A stretch of 64,000 nucleotides of DNA from the NCBI GenBank assembly GCA_963717455.1, contig OY970336.1, positions 1,860,001 through 1,924,000 of the forward strand, in the 5' to 3' direction. Positions 45,741 through 51,615 of the stretch are shown here, piece after piece. The position numbers and the translations under genes were made by a program. The notes below the pieces were generated by a model. It did not search any database, had not been told where the DNA came from, and worked only from the letters and a program-made list of their open reading frames with translations. The first letter of the stretch is position 1. Each line of letters opens with the position of its first letter. Source of the DNA: Bog-473 sp963717455 (GTDB lineage: Bacteria; Actinomycetota; Acidimicrobiia; Acidimicrobiales; RAAP-2).

Positions 45741-45844
45741 CTTGCGTCGTCGTTTGTGCTGGTCAGCGGGGGTAGCCCCAGCACCTCACCTCCAATTCAC
45801 CCTCGTCAGTCGCGCGCGCTGCAGCGCGCGATCTCCTTCGCCAC
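45741..45844 (-). pseudogene. Remnant of integrase 3' end
   Basis: About 100 bases that parallel the integrase 3' end of element 1 (28198-28300): CTTGCGTCGTCGTTTGTGCT and GCGCGCGATCTCCTTCG occur in both at matching distance. The rest of the gene is missing; the sequence passes directly into the DIP1984-family pseudogene. Confidence 0.6.
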
Positions 45845-46209
45845 GACGCGCGCATGTACTTGAGCTCGGACCTGGTGGCCCGCATGAACCCGACCTGTTG
45901 GATCGCACCCGATGCCGCTTCGGCCGAGACCTTGAGCATCGAGTACCTGAACCGGACCGTGTCGCTCGGCGAGCGAATCGGTGACAGTCCGACCGTCGGC
46001 CATCACGGTGCCCGGGTTGGTCCGGTTGACGCTACGGATTAGGACCTCGAGTTCGTCGAGCACGGCCGAGGCCGCCGCGACGAGGTCGCGCGCTCCTCGG
46101 GGCGCTTCTCGTCCTCCCGGTACCGCGCACTGACCTGGATGCGCTCCTTGAGCTGCTCCAGGGTCCTGTTTCGATCGGCACGCAGCAGCAGTGCCTCTGC
46201 GAGCTTCAT
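45845..46209 (-). pseudogene. DIP1984-family protein, frameshifted and truncated
   Basis: Reading left from ATG 46209, MKLAEALLLRADRNRTLEQL and KERIQVSARYRE open a DIP1984-type helical protein. The match then moves to a second frame (VLDELEVLIRSVNRTNPGTV, DGRTVTDSLAER) and a third (TVRFRYSMLKVSAEAA, ATRSELKYMR). At least two frameshifts and loss of the C-terminus make it non-functional. It starts 46 bases after the rtcB stop and was probably co-transcribed with it. The family (about 150 residues) has no firmly known function. Confidence 0.78.
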
Positions 46210-46255
46210 CTTCTTCTTCCTCCTTCGTTCAAAGTTCCCGTTTCGACCGGGGCAC

Positions 46256-47428
46256 TCACGTCCCCTTGAGGTTCACGACCTGGCGCAGCTCGTGGACCAC
46301 TTCGACCAGGTCGACCTGGTCGGCCATGACCTGTGCGATCGGCTTGTACGCGTCGGGGTGCTCGTCGACCAGCAGCTCGGCCATGGTGTCGTCCCACGCC
46401 CTTCCCGCCATCGCGGTTCGGAGCGACTCGGTGGTCAATTGGCGGAACGCCGCCTTTCGACCGAGCCGCCGACCCGCGCCGTGCGAGCTCGACTCGTACG
46501 AAGCCTCGTTGCCCTTGCCACGCACGATGAACGACGACGCGCCCATCGAGCCCGGGATGACCCCCATGTCCGAGAGTCCGGCCCGGATCGCACCCTTACG
46601 AGTGATCCACACCTCCTCGCCCCGGTGGGTCTCCTTGACGGCGTAGTTGTGGTGGCAGTTGATGCGCTCGGTTTCGAGAGCGTGGGGCACGGCCACCCGC
46701 AGAGCCGCCAGCGCGGCATCCATCATCTGCTCGCGGTTGCCCCAGGCGTAGCGCTGCGCCCACAGCATGTCCGCCACGTAGGCATCGAACTCCGGCCGGC
46801 CCTCCGCCAGCCAGGCCAGATCGCGGTCCTCCAGGACCTGGCCCTCCTCCTGGGCGACCAGGCGAGCCGTCTTGATGTGGGCCGTGGCCAGCTGGTTGCC
46901 GATGCCCCGGCTGCCCGAGTGCAACACGATCCAGACGCGGTCGCGCTCGTCCAGGCAGACCTCGACGAAGTGGTTGCCGCTGCCGAGGCTGCCGAACTGA
47001 GCGGTGATGGTCGCCATCTGACGCTCGGAGAGCTCGGATGCCGAGCCCGGCGGCAGTCCCAGGGCCTCGAGCGCCGGCGGCACGCCGCCTTCGGAGCGCT
47101 CGTGTCCCTTTCCGACACCTGCCGGGATCCGGTCGCGCAGCAAGCCGTGGAGCGCGGTGAGGTCGTCCGGCAGCTCGGCTGCGGTGACGTTGGTCTCTGC
47201 CGCCACCATGCCGCAGCCGATGTCGACACCCACCGCCGAGGGCAGGACCGCATTCTTGGTCGCCACGACGCTACCGACAGTTGCCCCCAGGCCGAAGTGA
47301 GCGTCCGCCATCAGGCAGACGGGTCCGGCGAGGATCGGCAGCCGCGAGGTCCGCAGTGCCTGCTCGAGGGCGTTGTCGTCGAGCTCGCTGGCCCATGAGG
47401 TCAGGTTCGGGTTGATCTGCTCCGGCAT
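46256..47428 (-). CDS. rtcB: RNA-splicing ligase RtcB
   Basis: A 390-residue RtcB. It joins RNA 2',3'-cyclic phosphate or 3'-phosphate ends to 5'-OH ends using GTP and Mn2+. All key segments are visible: VGVDIGCGM (metal Cys), GSLGSGNHFVE, LHSGSRGIG, NCHHNYAV, PGSMGASSFIVRG and SSHGAGR with the His that takes GMP. The ATG at 47428 follows CGGGAAGTGAG. The gene lies directly downstream of the tRNA array on the same strand, 77 bases from tRNA-Leu(GAG), so array and ligase can be one transcription unit. The frame is intact. Confidence 0.95.
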   Translation of the reverse strand: MPEQINPNLTSWASELDDNALEQALRTSRLPILAGPVCLMADAHFGLGATVGSVVATKNAVLPSAVGVDIGCGMVAAETNVTAAELPDDLTALHGLLRDRIPAGVGKGHERSEGGVPPALEALGLPPGSASELSERQMATITAQFGSLGSGNHFVEVCLDERDRVWIVLHSGSRGIGNQLATAHIKTARLVAQEEGQVLEDRDLAWLAEGRPEFDAYVADMLWAQRYAWGNREQMMDAALAALRVAVPHALETERINCHHNYAVKETHRGEEVWITRKGAIRAGLSDMGVIPGSMGASSFIVRGKGNEASYESSSHGAGRRLGRKAAFRQLTTESLRTAMAGRAWDDTMAELLVDEHPDAYKPIAQVMADQVDLVEVVHELRQVVNLKGT

Positions 47429-47454
47429 CGTGCTCACTTCCCGTTTGCATGGAC

Positions 47455-47486
47455 ACAGTGACAACCAAATAGTGCGCCAGATTGGG
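47455..47486 (+). repeat. 32-base inverted repeat flanking the array, left copy
   Basis: Contains TGACAACCAAATAGTGCGCC and ends GATTGGG. It matches the complement of 54656-54687 at 29 of 32 positions. It lies between rtcB and the last tRNA of the array; seen in the rtcB direction it is part of the rtcB upstream region. Confidence 0.85.
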
Positions 47487-47504
47487 TCGTCTGTCCGACC
47501 TCCG

Positions 47505-47588
47505 TGTTCGAGCCGGGAGTCGGACCCGGACCCTCGCCGTGAGCACCAGCTCCTCAAGCTGGCGTGTCTCCCGTTCCACCACTCGAAC
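47505..47588 (-). tRNA. tRNA-Leu(GAG)
   Basis: 84 bases, acceptor GTTCGAG/CTCGAAC, anticodon loop TTGAGGA, long variable arm, T-loop TCCGACT (C at 55 instead of U). Discriminator A, no CCA. Last tRNA of the array before rtcB. Confidence 0.88.
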
Positions 47589-47612
47589 GTGGTTCTGGCC
47601 GCAGGCCTGCAG

Positions 47613-47684
47613 AGCCGGTGGAGAGTGTCGAACTCTCGCGCCCCGCGTACGAAGCGGGCGCTCAGCCACCCGAGCATCACCGGC
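47613..47684 (-). tRNA. tRNA-Thr(CGT)
   Basis: 72 bases, acceptor GCCGGTG/CACCGGC, anticodon arm CCCGC-TTCGTAC-GCGGG, T-arm GAGAG-TTCGACA-CTCTC. Discriminator T, no CCA. Confidence 0.9.
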
Positions 47685-47688
47685 GAGG

Positions 47689-47761
47689 TACCCCCGGCAC
47701 GATTCGAACGTGCACACGCTGGGTTTGGGCCAGCTGCCTCTTCCGTTTGGGCTACAGGGGC
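47689..47761 (-). tRNA. tRNA with CAA anticodon, short variable loop, C33
   Basis: Acceptor GCCCCTG/CGGGGGT with two G-U pairs, anticodon arm GCTGG-CCCAAAC-CCAGC, T-arm GCACG-TTCGAAT-CGTGC. CAA would read the Leu codon UUG, but the variable loop has only four bases, so it is not a normal bacterial tRNA-Leu. Position 33 is C. Amino-acid identity uncertain. Confidence 0.7.
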
Positions 47762-47765
47762 CAGA

Positions 47766-47838
47766 TGGTTGGGGCCCCGGGTGCTGACCCCGACGCGGAT
47801 GGTTGATAAGACCGTCCTGGGCGACCGGCCCGGCCCCA
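47766..47838 (-). tRNA. tRNA-Ile(TAT)-like, atypical
   Basis: Acceptor TGGGGCC/GGCCCCA, anticodon arm ACGGT-CTTATCA-ACCAT with one mismatch, T-loop GTCAGCA instead of TTCRANN, discriminator A and encoded CCA. UAU anticodons for the AUA codon are unusual in bacteria, which mostly use modified CAU. Confidence 0.6.
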
Positions 47839-47839
47839 G

Positions 47840-47912
47840 TCGCAGCGCTCCGTACTGACCGGAGATCTTCGGGCGTATGAGACCCGTGAGGTCACCATCC
47901 CTCCCCGCTGCT
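47840..47912 (-). tRNA. tRNA-Met or Ile2 (CAT)
   Basis: Acceptor AGCAGCG/CGCTGCG with the first pair unpaired (A opposite G), D-stem GAGG/CCTC, anticodon arm CGGGT-CTCATAC-GCCCG, T-arm CTCCG-GTCAGTA-CGGAG. An open first pair recalls initiators, but the three G:C pairs of the initiator anticodon stem are incomplete. Only one base from the next tRNA. Confidence 0.75.
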
Positions 47913-47936
47913 TGCATTGCGGGTCCTCAGACCCAG

Positions 47937-48009
47937 GGTGAATGAGGAGAATCGAACTCCCTGCTGGGTGGGTCACGACCACCCGCCTCTCCATCCGGCT
48001 CCATCCACC
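47937..48009 (-). tRNA. tRNA-His(GTG), C33
   Basis: Acceptor GTGGATG/CATTCAC with the extra G at -1 (48009) opposite discriminator C, the His identity pair. Anticodon arm GGTGG-TCGTGAC-CCACC: position 33 is C. T-arm GGGAG-TTCGATT-CTCCT. Confidence 0.9.
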
Positions 48010-48031
48010 AAGTGGGCGGTGTCCACCCAAG

Positions 48032-48103
48032 TGCATCCGGGAAGTGCTGACCCTCCTAGTTCCACGGTGTGAACGTGGCGCTCTGCCGCTGCGCCACGGA
48101 TGC
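48032..48103 (-). tRNA. tRNA-Val(CAC)
   Basis: Acceptor GCATCCG/CGGATGC, anticodon arm CCACG-TTCACAC-CGTGG, T-arm GGAGG-GTCAGCA-CTTCC with the non-canonical loop. Discriminator A, no CCA. Confidence 0.85.
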
Positions 48104-48113
48104 GTCGAGTGTG

Positions 48114-48194
48114 TGCTGGTGGCCGGTCTCGAACCGGCTCAGTCAGTCAGTCGGGACGAAAAGTGCCGGGCCCGTCCCGTCGGGCGCCACCAGC
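48114..48194 (-). tRNA. tRNA-Lys(TTT) with expanded variable loop
   Basis: Acceptor GCTGGTG/CACCAGC, D-stem GCCC/GGGC, anticodon arm CGGCA-CTTTTCG-TCCCG (one mismatch), T-arm GCCGG-TTCGAGA-CCGGC. The variable loop is ACTGACTGACTGA, 13 bases instead of 5, through repetition of ACTG. Confidence 0.78.
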
Positions 48195-48200
48195 GCTCGG

Positions 48201-48272
48201 TCGGCCCGCCCCGTGTCGAACGAGGCCTTCCGCTGCATCAGAGCGGCGTCGTCACCGGCTGACTCCGGGCCG
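48201..48272 (-). tRNA. tRNA-Ile(GAT)
   Basis: Acceptor CGGCCCG/CGGGCCG, anticodon arm CCGCT-CTGATGC-AGCGG, T-arm CCTCG-TTCGACA-CGGGG. Discriminator A, no CCA. Confidence 0.88.
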
Positions 48273-48281
48273 TGAATGATC

Positions 48282-48356
48282 TGGTGGACACAGGGCGTTT
48301 CGGAAGCCCGACCTCCGGCGTGTCGTGCCGGCGCTCTGCCTCTGAGCTATGTGCCC
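48282..48356 (-). tRNA. tRNA-Val(GAC), C33
   Basis: Acceptor GGGCACA/TGTGTCC, anticodon arm CCGGC-ACGACAC-GCCGG with C33, T-loop TCCGAAA. Discriminator A and encoded CCA. Confidence 0.87.
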
Positions 48357-48359
48357 GGG

Positions 48360-48431
48360 TGGTCATGGGTGGTTTCGATCCACCGCCTCGCGCGTTTCAG
48401 GCGCGCGCTCTCCCGACTGAGCTACACGACC
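48360..48431 (-). tRNA. tRNA-Phe(GAA)
   Basis: Acceptor GGTCGTG/CATGACC, anticodon arm CGCGC-CTGAAAC-GCGCG, T-arm GGTGG-ATCGAAA-CCACC. Discriminator A, no CCA. Confidence 0.9.
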
Positions 48432-48432
48432 A

Positions 48433-48508
48433 TGGGGCCGGCCCCGGGACTCGAACCCGGATCAACTGGGTTACAAAGCCAGCGCTCATCCCGTCGGGCC
48501 CGGCCGGC
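48433..48508 (-). tRNA. tRNA-Thr(TGT)
   Basis: Acceptor GCCGGCC/GGCCGGC, anticodon arm CTGGC-TTTGTAA-CCCAG (one mismatch), T-arm CCGGG-TTCGAGT-CCCGG. Discriminator C followed by encoded CCA. Confidence 0.85.
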
Positions 48509-48527
48509 ACTTCTCGAGCGGCATCGA

Positions 48528-48689
48528 TCACGCCGCGTCATCCGGGAGCGGTCCTTCATCGGCGTCCACGAGGCGCAGCCGCCGCACCGAAGATTCCGGC
48601 GTTGCCGGTACCGCGAACTCCGTCGTGCCGTCGGTCGCCGCCTTCGCGCCGTCTTCGCAAACGACGAGCTTTAGCCGATCGTCTCGCAT
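48528..48689 (-). CDS. Small 53-residue protein encoded inside the tRNA array
   Basis: A 54-codon frame with AAAGGAGG seven bases before its ATG, the best ribosome-binding site in this region. It begins MRDDRLKLVVCEDGAKAATD and ends acidic (VDADEGPLPDDAA). It lies between tRNA-Gln(TTG) and tRNA-Thr(TGT) on the array strand, so it must be read from the tRNA precursor. One cysteine; no membrane segment or known family recognised. Length is below usual annotation cut-offs. Confidence 0.7.
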   Translation of the reverse strand: MRDDRLKLVVCEDGAKAATDGTTEFAVPATPESSVRRLRLVDADEGPLPDDAA

Positions 48690-48708
48690 CGAAGCACCTC
48701 CTTTCAGA

Positions 48709-48781
48709 TGGTTCGGGAGGAAGGTGTCGAACCCTCATCTCAAGGACCAAAACCTTGCGTCTTGCCATTGGACGACTCCCG
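48709..48781 (-). tRNA. tRNA-Gln(TTG)
   Basis: Acceptor TCGGGAG/CTCCCGA, anticodon arm CAAGG-TTTTGGT-CCTTG, T-arm GAGGG-TTCGACA-CCTTC. Discriminator A and encoded CCA. Confidence 0.9.
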
Positions 48782-48793
48782 AGCGGATGGTTG

Positions 48794-48868
48794 TTGGAGG
48801 GGTCAATGGGTCCCGCCCCATTACTCGTGGGTGGAAGCCACGCGTGTATCTGTCAACACCTTGACCCC
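48794..48868 (-). tRNA. tRNA-Gly(TCC), unusual D- and T-loops
   Basis: Acceptor GGGGTCA/TGACCCC, anticodon arm CGTGG-CTTCCAC-CCACG. The D-loop lacks the GG pair and the T-loop is a six-base GCGGGA between ATGGG/CCCAT, so the elbow contact cannot form normally. Discriminator T and encoded CCA. Confidence 0.68.
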
Positions 48869-48872
48869 GAAG

Positions 48873-48944
48873 AGCAGTAGGCGGGTCCTGACCCCGCGGC
48901 CTCCTCGTTGGCAACGAGACGCTCTTCCACTGAGCTACTACTGC
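48873..48944 (-). tRNA. tRNA-Gly(GCC)
   Basis: Acceptor GCAGTAG/CTACTGC, anticodon arm TCTCG-TTGCCAA-CGAGG, T-arm GCGGG-GTCAGGA-CCCGC (non-canonical loop). Discriminator T, no CCA. Confidence 0.87.
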
Positions 48945-48946
48945 GA

Positions 48947-49020
48947 TGGAGGCACCGGCTGGAGTCTCACCAGCGTGGCCCGAGTTGCAATCGGGTACCT
49001 AGATCCTCGGTCACGGTGCC
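48947..49020 (-). tRNA. tRNA-Cys(GCA)
   Basis: Acceptor GGCACCG/CGGTGCC, anticodon arm CCCGA-TTGCAAC-TCGGG, T-arm GCTGG-TGAGACT-CCAGC (odd loop). Discriminator T, a Cys identity base, followed by encoded CCA. Confidence 0.86.
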
Positions 49021-49024
49021 AGGG

Positions 49025-49064
49025 CTGCGGAGGAGGGCATCGAACCTCCGACGTCGGTGGTTAA
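49025..49064 (-). pseudogene. tRNA-Asn(GTT), 3' part, split by IS1380-like element
   Basis: Holds the second half of the anticodon loop, the stem, T-arm GGAGG-TTCGATG-CCCTC and acceptor CTCCGCA with discriminator G. The 5' part is at 50732-50764. Joined, the anticodon arm reads GGTGG-CCGTTAA-CCACC with C33. Confidence 0.85.
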
Positions 49065-50727
49065 CCCTGATAATTCGTCCGGCCTCTGAACACACGGTGC
49101 GCGCGTCCACGTAAAAAGCCCTCCCGCCTGGAAGAATGTTTGTCGCTGAACACACATTCCAACCAGAACCGGAGGGCTCCTTGAAAGTGCACGCTAGTCG
49201 CTCGGTCCGTCGCGCCAAAGTGATACCCGACGGCAAGAACCTCGTGTCCCATGCCGGTGCCGCCCTCTTGGCCGAACTGGCCGATCGCGCCGGGTTGACC
49301 GAGGCCATGTCGGAGGCCATGTCCGAGTGCGGGATCAACTGGCACACCCACGATCCCGGTGTCGTGCTCACACACCTGGCCGTCGCCATCGCGGATGGCG
49401 CGGACTGCCTGGCCGACATCGCCGCGCTCAAGAACAAGAAGATCTCTTCGGTCCGGTGGCTTCTGTGGCCACGGCCTGGCGGGCCGTGTACGCGACGGCT
49501 TCGGTCGAGCTGCGGGCCATCCCGGTGGCCCTGGCGGAGGCCCGTGCGCGCGTCTGGGCGGCCGAGCCACCGCAGGGCCCGATGATCTGGGACTTCGACT
49601 CGACCCTGCTCGACGTGCATTCGGAGAAGGAGGACGCCGCGCCCACCTACAAGCACGGCTTCGGGTTCAACCCCTTGGGCGTGTGGTGCGACAACACCAA
49701 GGAGCCCTTGGCCGCCATGCTGCGGCCGGGAAACGCCGCCCCCAACGACACCGACGACCACCTTGAACTGCTCGAACAGACCGTCCGTGCCGTGCCCGCT
49801 GAGTATGCCCTCGGCCACGAAGAGGGCGACGACCCCGCACTGGTGGTCCACCCCATCTTGGTCCGGGCCGACTCGGCCGGGGCCACCCACCGCTTCGTCG
49901 CCTCCCTCTCAGAGGCCAACTTCGACTACTCGATTGGCTTCCCCATCAGCGGTTCTGTGCGTGACGCCCTACTCTTGGCCCAAGAAGAGGACTGGGTGCG
50001 CGCCCGTGAGCTCGAAGGGGAGATCCGAGCGGGCGCCGAGGTCATCGAGCTGAGCGATCTCTACGAGGTGGCCGGCTGGCCCGCCGACATGCGGGTGATC
50101 TGTCGGCGCGAGCGTCCCCATCCGGGCGCCCAGCTCTCCCTCTTCGACACGCACGCCGGGTGGCGCCACACCTGCTTCATCACCAACACGGAGGGACCCG
50201 ACATCGCGGCGCTCGAGCTGCGCCACCGCGGCCACGCCCGCGTCGAGGACCGCGTGCGCGCCTGGAAGGCCTGCGGCCTTTCCAACCTGCCCTTCGAGGG
50301 CTTCTGCGCCAACGAGGCCTGGGTAGCGGTCAGCCTGATCGCCGGCGCACTGTTGGCCTGGAGCCAAATGACGTGTTTCGACGGCGCACTGGCCAAGGCC
50401 GAACCCAAGACCATGCGCTACCGCGTCCTCCATGTCGCCGCGGTTCTCGCTCACCGCGGGCGGGACCTCATCGTCCATCTCGACGAGAGCTGGCCTTGGG
50501 CCAGCGAACTGGCCACCGCCTTCACGCGTCTACGCGCCGCGTTCCCATAGCGCGACGGGTCCAGACGTCCGACCCCGAAGCGATCCCGCAGGGCGTGACA
50601 CGACGAGACTGAACGAGGACCCCTAACCCCTCACGCCCATTGTGCGCTCACGGGGCCGTCAACAACTCTCCACCGCGAATTGACCAAGTCGGAGCGGTCG
50701 CGCCAGAGGTCGGACGAATGATCGAGG
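49065..50727 (+). mobile_element. IS1380-family element (1,663 bp) in tRNA-Asn
   Basis: The ends are imperfect inverted repeats: CCCTGATAATTCGTCCGGCC at the left, complement of CCTCGATCATTCGTCCGACC at the right. TTAA at 49061-49064 and 50728-50731 is the target duplication. Size, TTAA target and transposase type all fit IS1380. It interrupts the anticodon loop of tRNA-Asn. Confidence 0.9.
49181..50550 (+). pseudogene. IS1380 transposase, frameshifted
   Basis: The first frame gives KVHASRSVRRAKVIPDGKNL to ADGADCLADIAAL. The second frame resumes at EDLFGPVASVATAWRAVYAT and runs through MIWDFDSTLLDVHSEKE and FGFNPLGVWCDNTKEPLAAM to FTRLRAAFP. The break is near 49425-49445. No slippery heptamer is visible there, so this is probably a disabled gene. 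TTG 49181 follows GGAGGG. Confidence 0.83.
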
Positions 50728-50731
50728 TTAA

Positions 50732-50764
50732 CGGCCACCCGCTCTTCCGCTGAGCTACTCCGTA
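50732..50764 (-). pseudogene. tRNA-Asn(GTT), 5' part, split by IS1380-like element
   Basis: Acceptor TACGGAG, TAGCTCAGCGGAAGAGC D-arm and the 5' anticodon stem GGTGG with CC of the loop. The acceptor pairs with the 3' part at six of seven positions. Confidence 0.83.
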
Positions 50765-50793
50765 CTGCATGGCAGACCGATGGGGCTGCCATG

Positions 50794-50864
50794 TACCGCC
50801 ACGGGGTACCGACCCCCGGCTTCCGGGCTGAGAACCCGGCGGACTGCCTTTATCCGATGGCGGC
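50794..50864 (-). tRNA. tRNA-Glu(CTC)
   Basis: Acceptor GCCGCCA/TGGCGGT, anticodon arm CCGGG-TTCTCAG-CCCGG, T-arm CGGGG-GTCGGTA-CCCCG (non-canonical loop). Discriminator A, no CCA. Confidence 0.86.
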
Positions 50865-50865
50865 C

Positions 50866-50940
50866 TGGTGACGCAGGTCGGTTTCGATCCGACATCCTCC
50901 GGGATGAAGGCCCGGCGTGCTCCCGTTGCACCACTGCGCC
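50866..50940 (-). tRNA. tRNA-Glu(TTC), C33
   Basis: Acceptor GGCGCAG/CTGCGTC, anticodon arm CCGGG-CCTTCAT-CCCGG with C33, T-arm GTCGG-ATCGAAA-CCGAC. Discriminator A and encoded CCA; one base from the next tRNA. Confidence 0.86.
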
Positions 50941-50944
50941 AGAG

Positions 50945-51031
50945 CGGAAGGTAGAGGTGTCGAACCCCCACGGCAGAGCCGTGTCACTGTTTTCGAAACA
51001 GGGTGCCCCCAGCCAACGAGGCATACCTTCC
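50945..51031 (-). tRNA. tRNA-Ser(CGA)
   Basis: 87 bases with a long variable arm (ACGGCTCTGCCGT). Acceptor GGAAGGT/ACCTTCC, anticodon loop TTCGAAA, T-loop TTCGACA, discriminator G, no CCA. Confidence 0.9.
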
Positions 51032-51035
51032 AGGG

Positions 51036-51120
51036 CGGAGGGGCAGCGGATCGAACGCTGGCGAGGTTGCCCTCGGCCATCGCTTAGCAAGCGAGCACCT
51101 TTCCTCTCGGTCAACCCTCC
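51036..51120 (-). tRNA. tRNA-Ser(GCT)
   Basis: 85 bases with a long variable arm. Acceptor GGAGGGT/CCCCTCC (innermost pair open), anticodon stem TCGC/GCGA with loop TTGCTAA, T-arm CGCTG? read as CAGCG-TTCGATC-CGCTG on the tRNA strand, discriminator G, no CCA. Confidence 0.86.
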
Positions 51121-51158
51121 AATGTCTACAGTCGGCGACGCGACACTCCAACCGACAG

Positions 51159-51231
51159 CGTCCCCGGCTCGATTCGAACGAGCATCCTCCGGTGTAGGAG
51201 ACCGTTGCGCGTCCAGTCGCGCCACGGGGGC
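51159..51231 (-). tRNA. tRNA-Arg(CCT)
   Basis: Acceptor GCCCCCG/CGGGGAC (one C-A mismatch), anticodon loop CTCCTAC on a CGGT/ACCG stem, T-arm GCTCG-TTCGAAT-CGAGC. Discriminator G, no CCA. Confidence 0.82.
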
Positions 51232-51253
51232 ACTAGGACCCGAATCGGTCCAG

Positions 51254-51323
51254 AGCCACCACCCGGAGCCGACCCGGGGACCTCAGCCGTACCACTGCGC
51301 TCTTCCCACTGAGCTATGGCGGC
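51254..51323 (-). tRNA. Degenerate tRNA, shortened anticodon arm
   Basis: Acceptor GCCGCCA/TGGTGGC, D-arm GCTC/GAGC and T-arm CCCGG-GTCGGCT-CCGGG are intact, but the anticodon arm is only CAGTGGTACGGCTG, 14 bases instead of 17 (4-bp stem, 6-base loop). Anticodon cannot be assigned. Probably inactive in decoding. Confidence 0.6.
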
Positions 51324-51324
51324 G

Positions 51325-51402
51325 TGGCCTCGTCGACTGGACTCGAACCAGTGGCCTCTGCCTTCGGAGGGCAGCGCTCTTGTCCATCTGAGCTACGACG
51401 AG
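51325..51402 (-). tRNA. tRNA-Arg(CCG)
   Basis: Acceptor CTCGTCG/CGACGAG, anticodon arm CTGCC-CTCCGAA-GGCAG, T-arm ACTGG-TTCGAGT-CCAGT. Discriminator G and encoded CCA; one base from the degenerate tRNA that follows. Confidence 0.9.
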
Positions 51403-51403
51403 C

Positions 51404-51430
51404 TGGCACCCCGGCCAGGATTCGAACCCG
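51404..51430 (-). pseudogene. tRNA-Arg(ACG), 3' part, split by IS21-like element
   Basis: T-loop and 3' T-stem, acceptor CCGGGGT, discriminator G and encoded CCA. ACCCG at 51426-51430 is the target duplication. The remainder is at 53925-53973; joined they give a complete tRNA. Confidence 0.87.
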
Positions 51431-51615
51431 TGTCCGTGGCCACGAGAAAGTCCGCACTTATGGCCATGAAAAGTCCGCACTGATGGCCACCAGAAGTCCC
51501 CGTTTTTGGCCACGAGAAGTCCGCACCCCTCGCTGAAGCATCCACGAGAGGGTCCCCCCAGCCGGTCACGGTGGCGGTGCAAGCCAACCGCCGGACCGAC
51601 TGAAGGGACACCTCC

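Noticed and set aside
46139..47398. Plus-strand frame opposite rtcB
   Set aside because: rtcB has every catalytic motif; the opposite frame is Arg/His-rich and motif-free.
49421..49445. Programmed frameshift in the IS1380 transposase
   Set aside because: No slippery heptamer or following hairpin stands out, and IS1380 transposases are normally a single frame, so inactivation is more likely.
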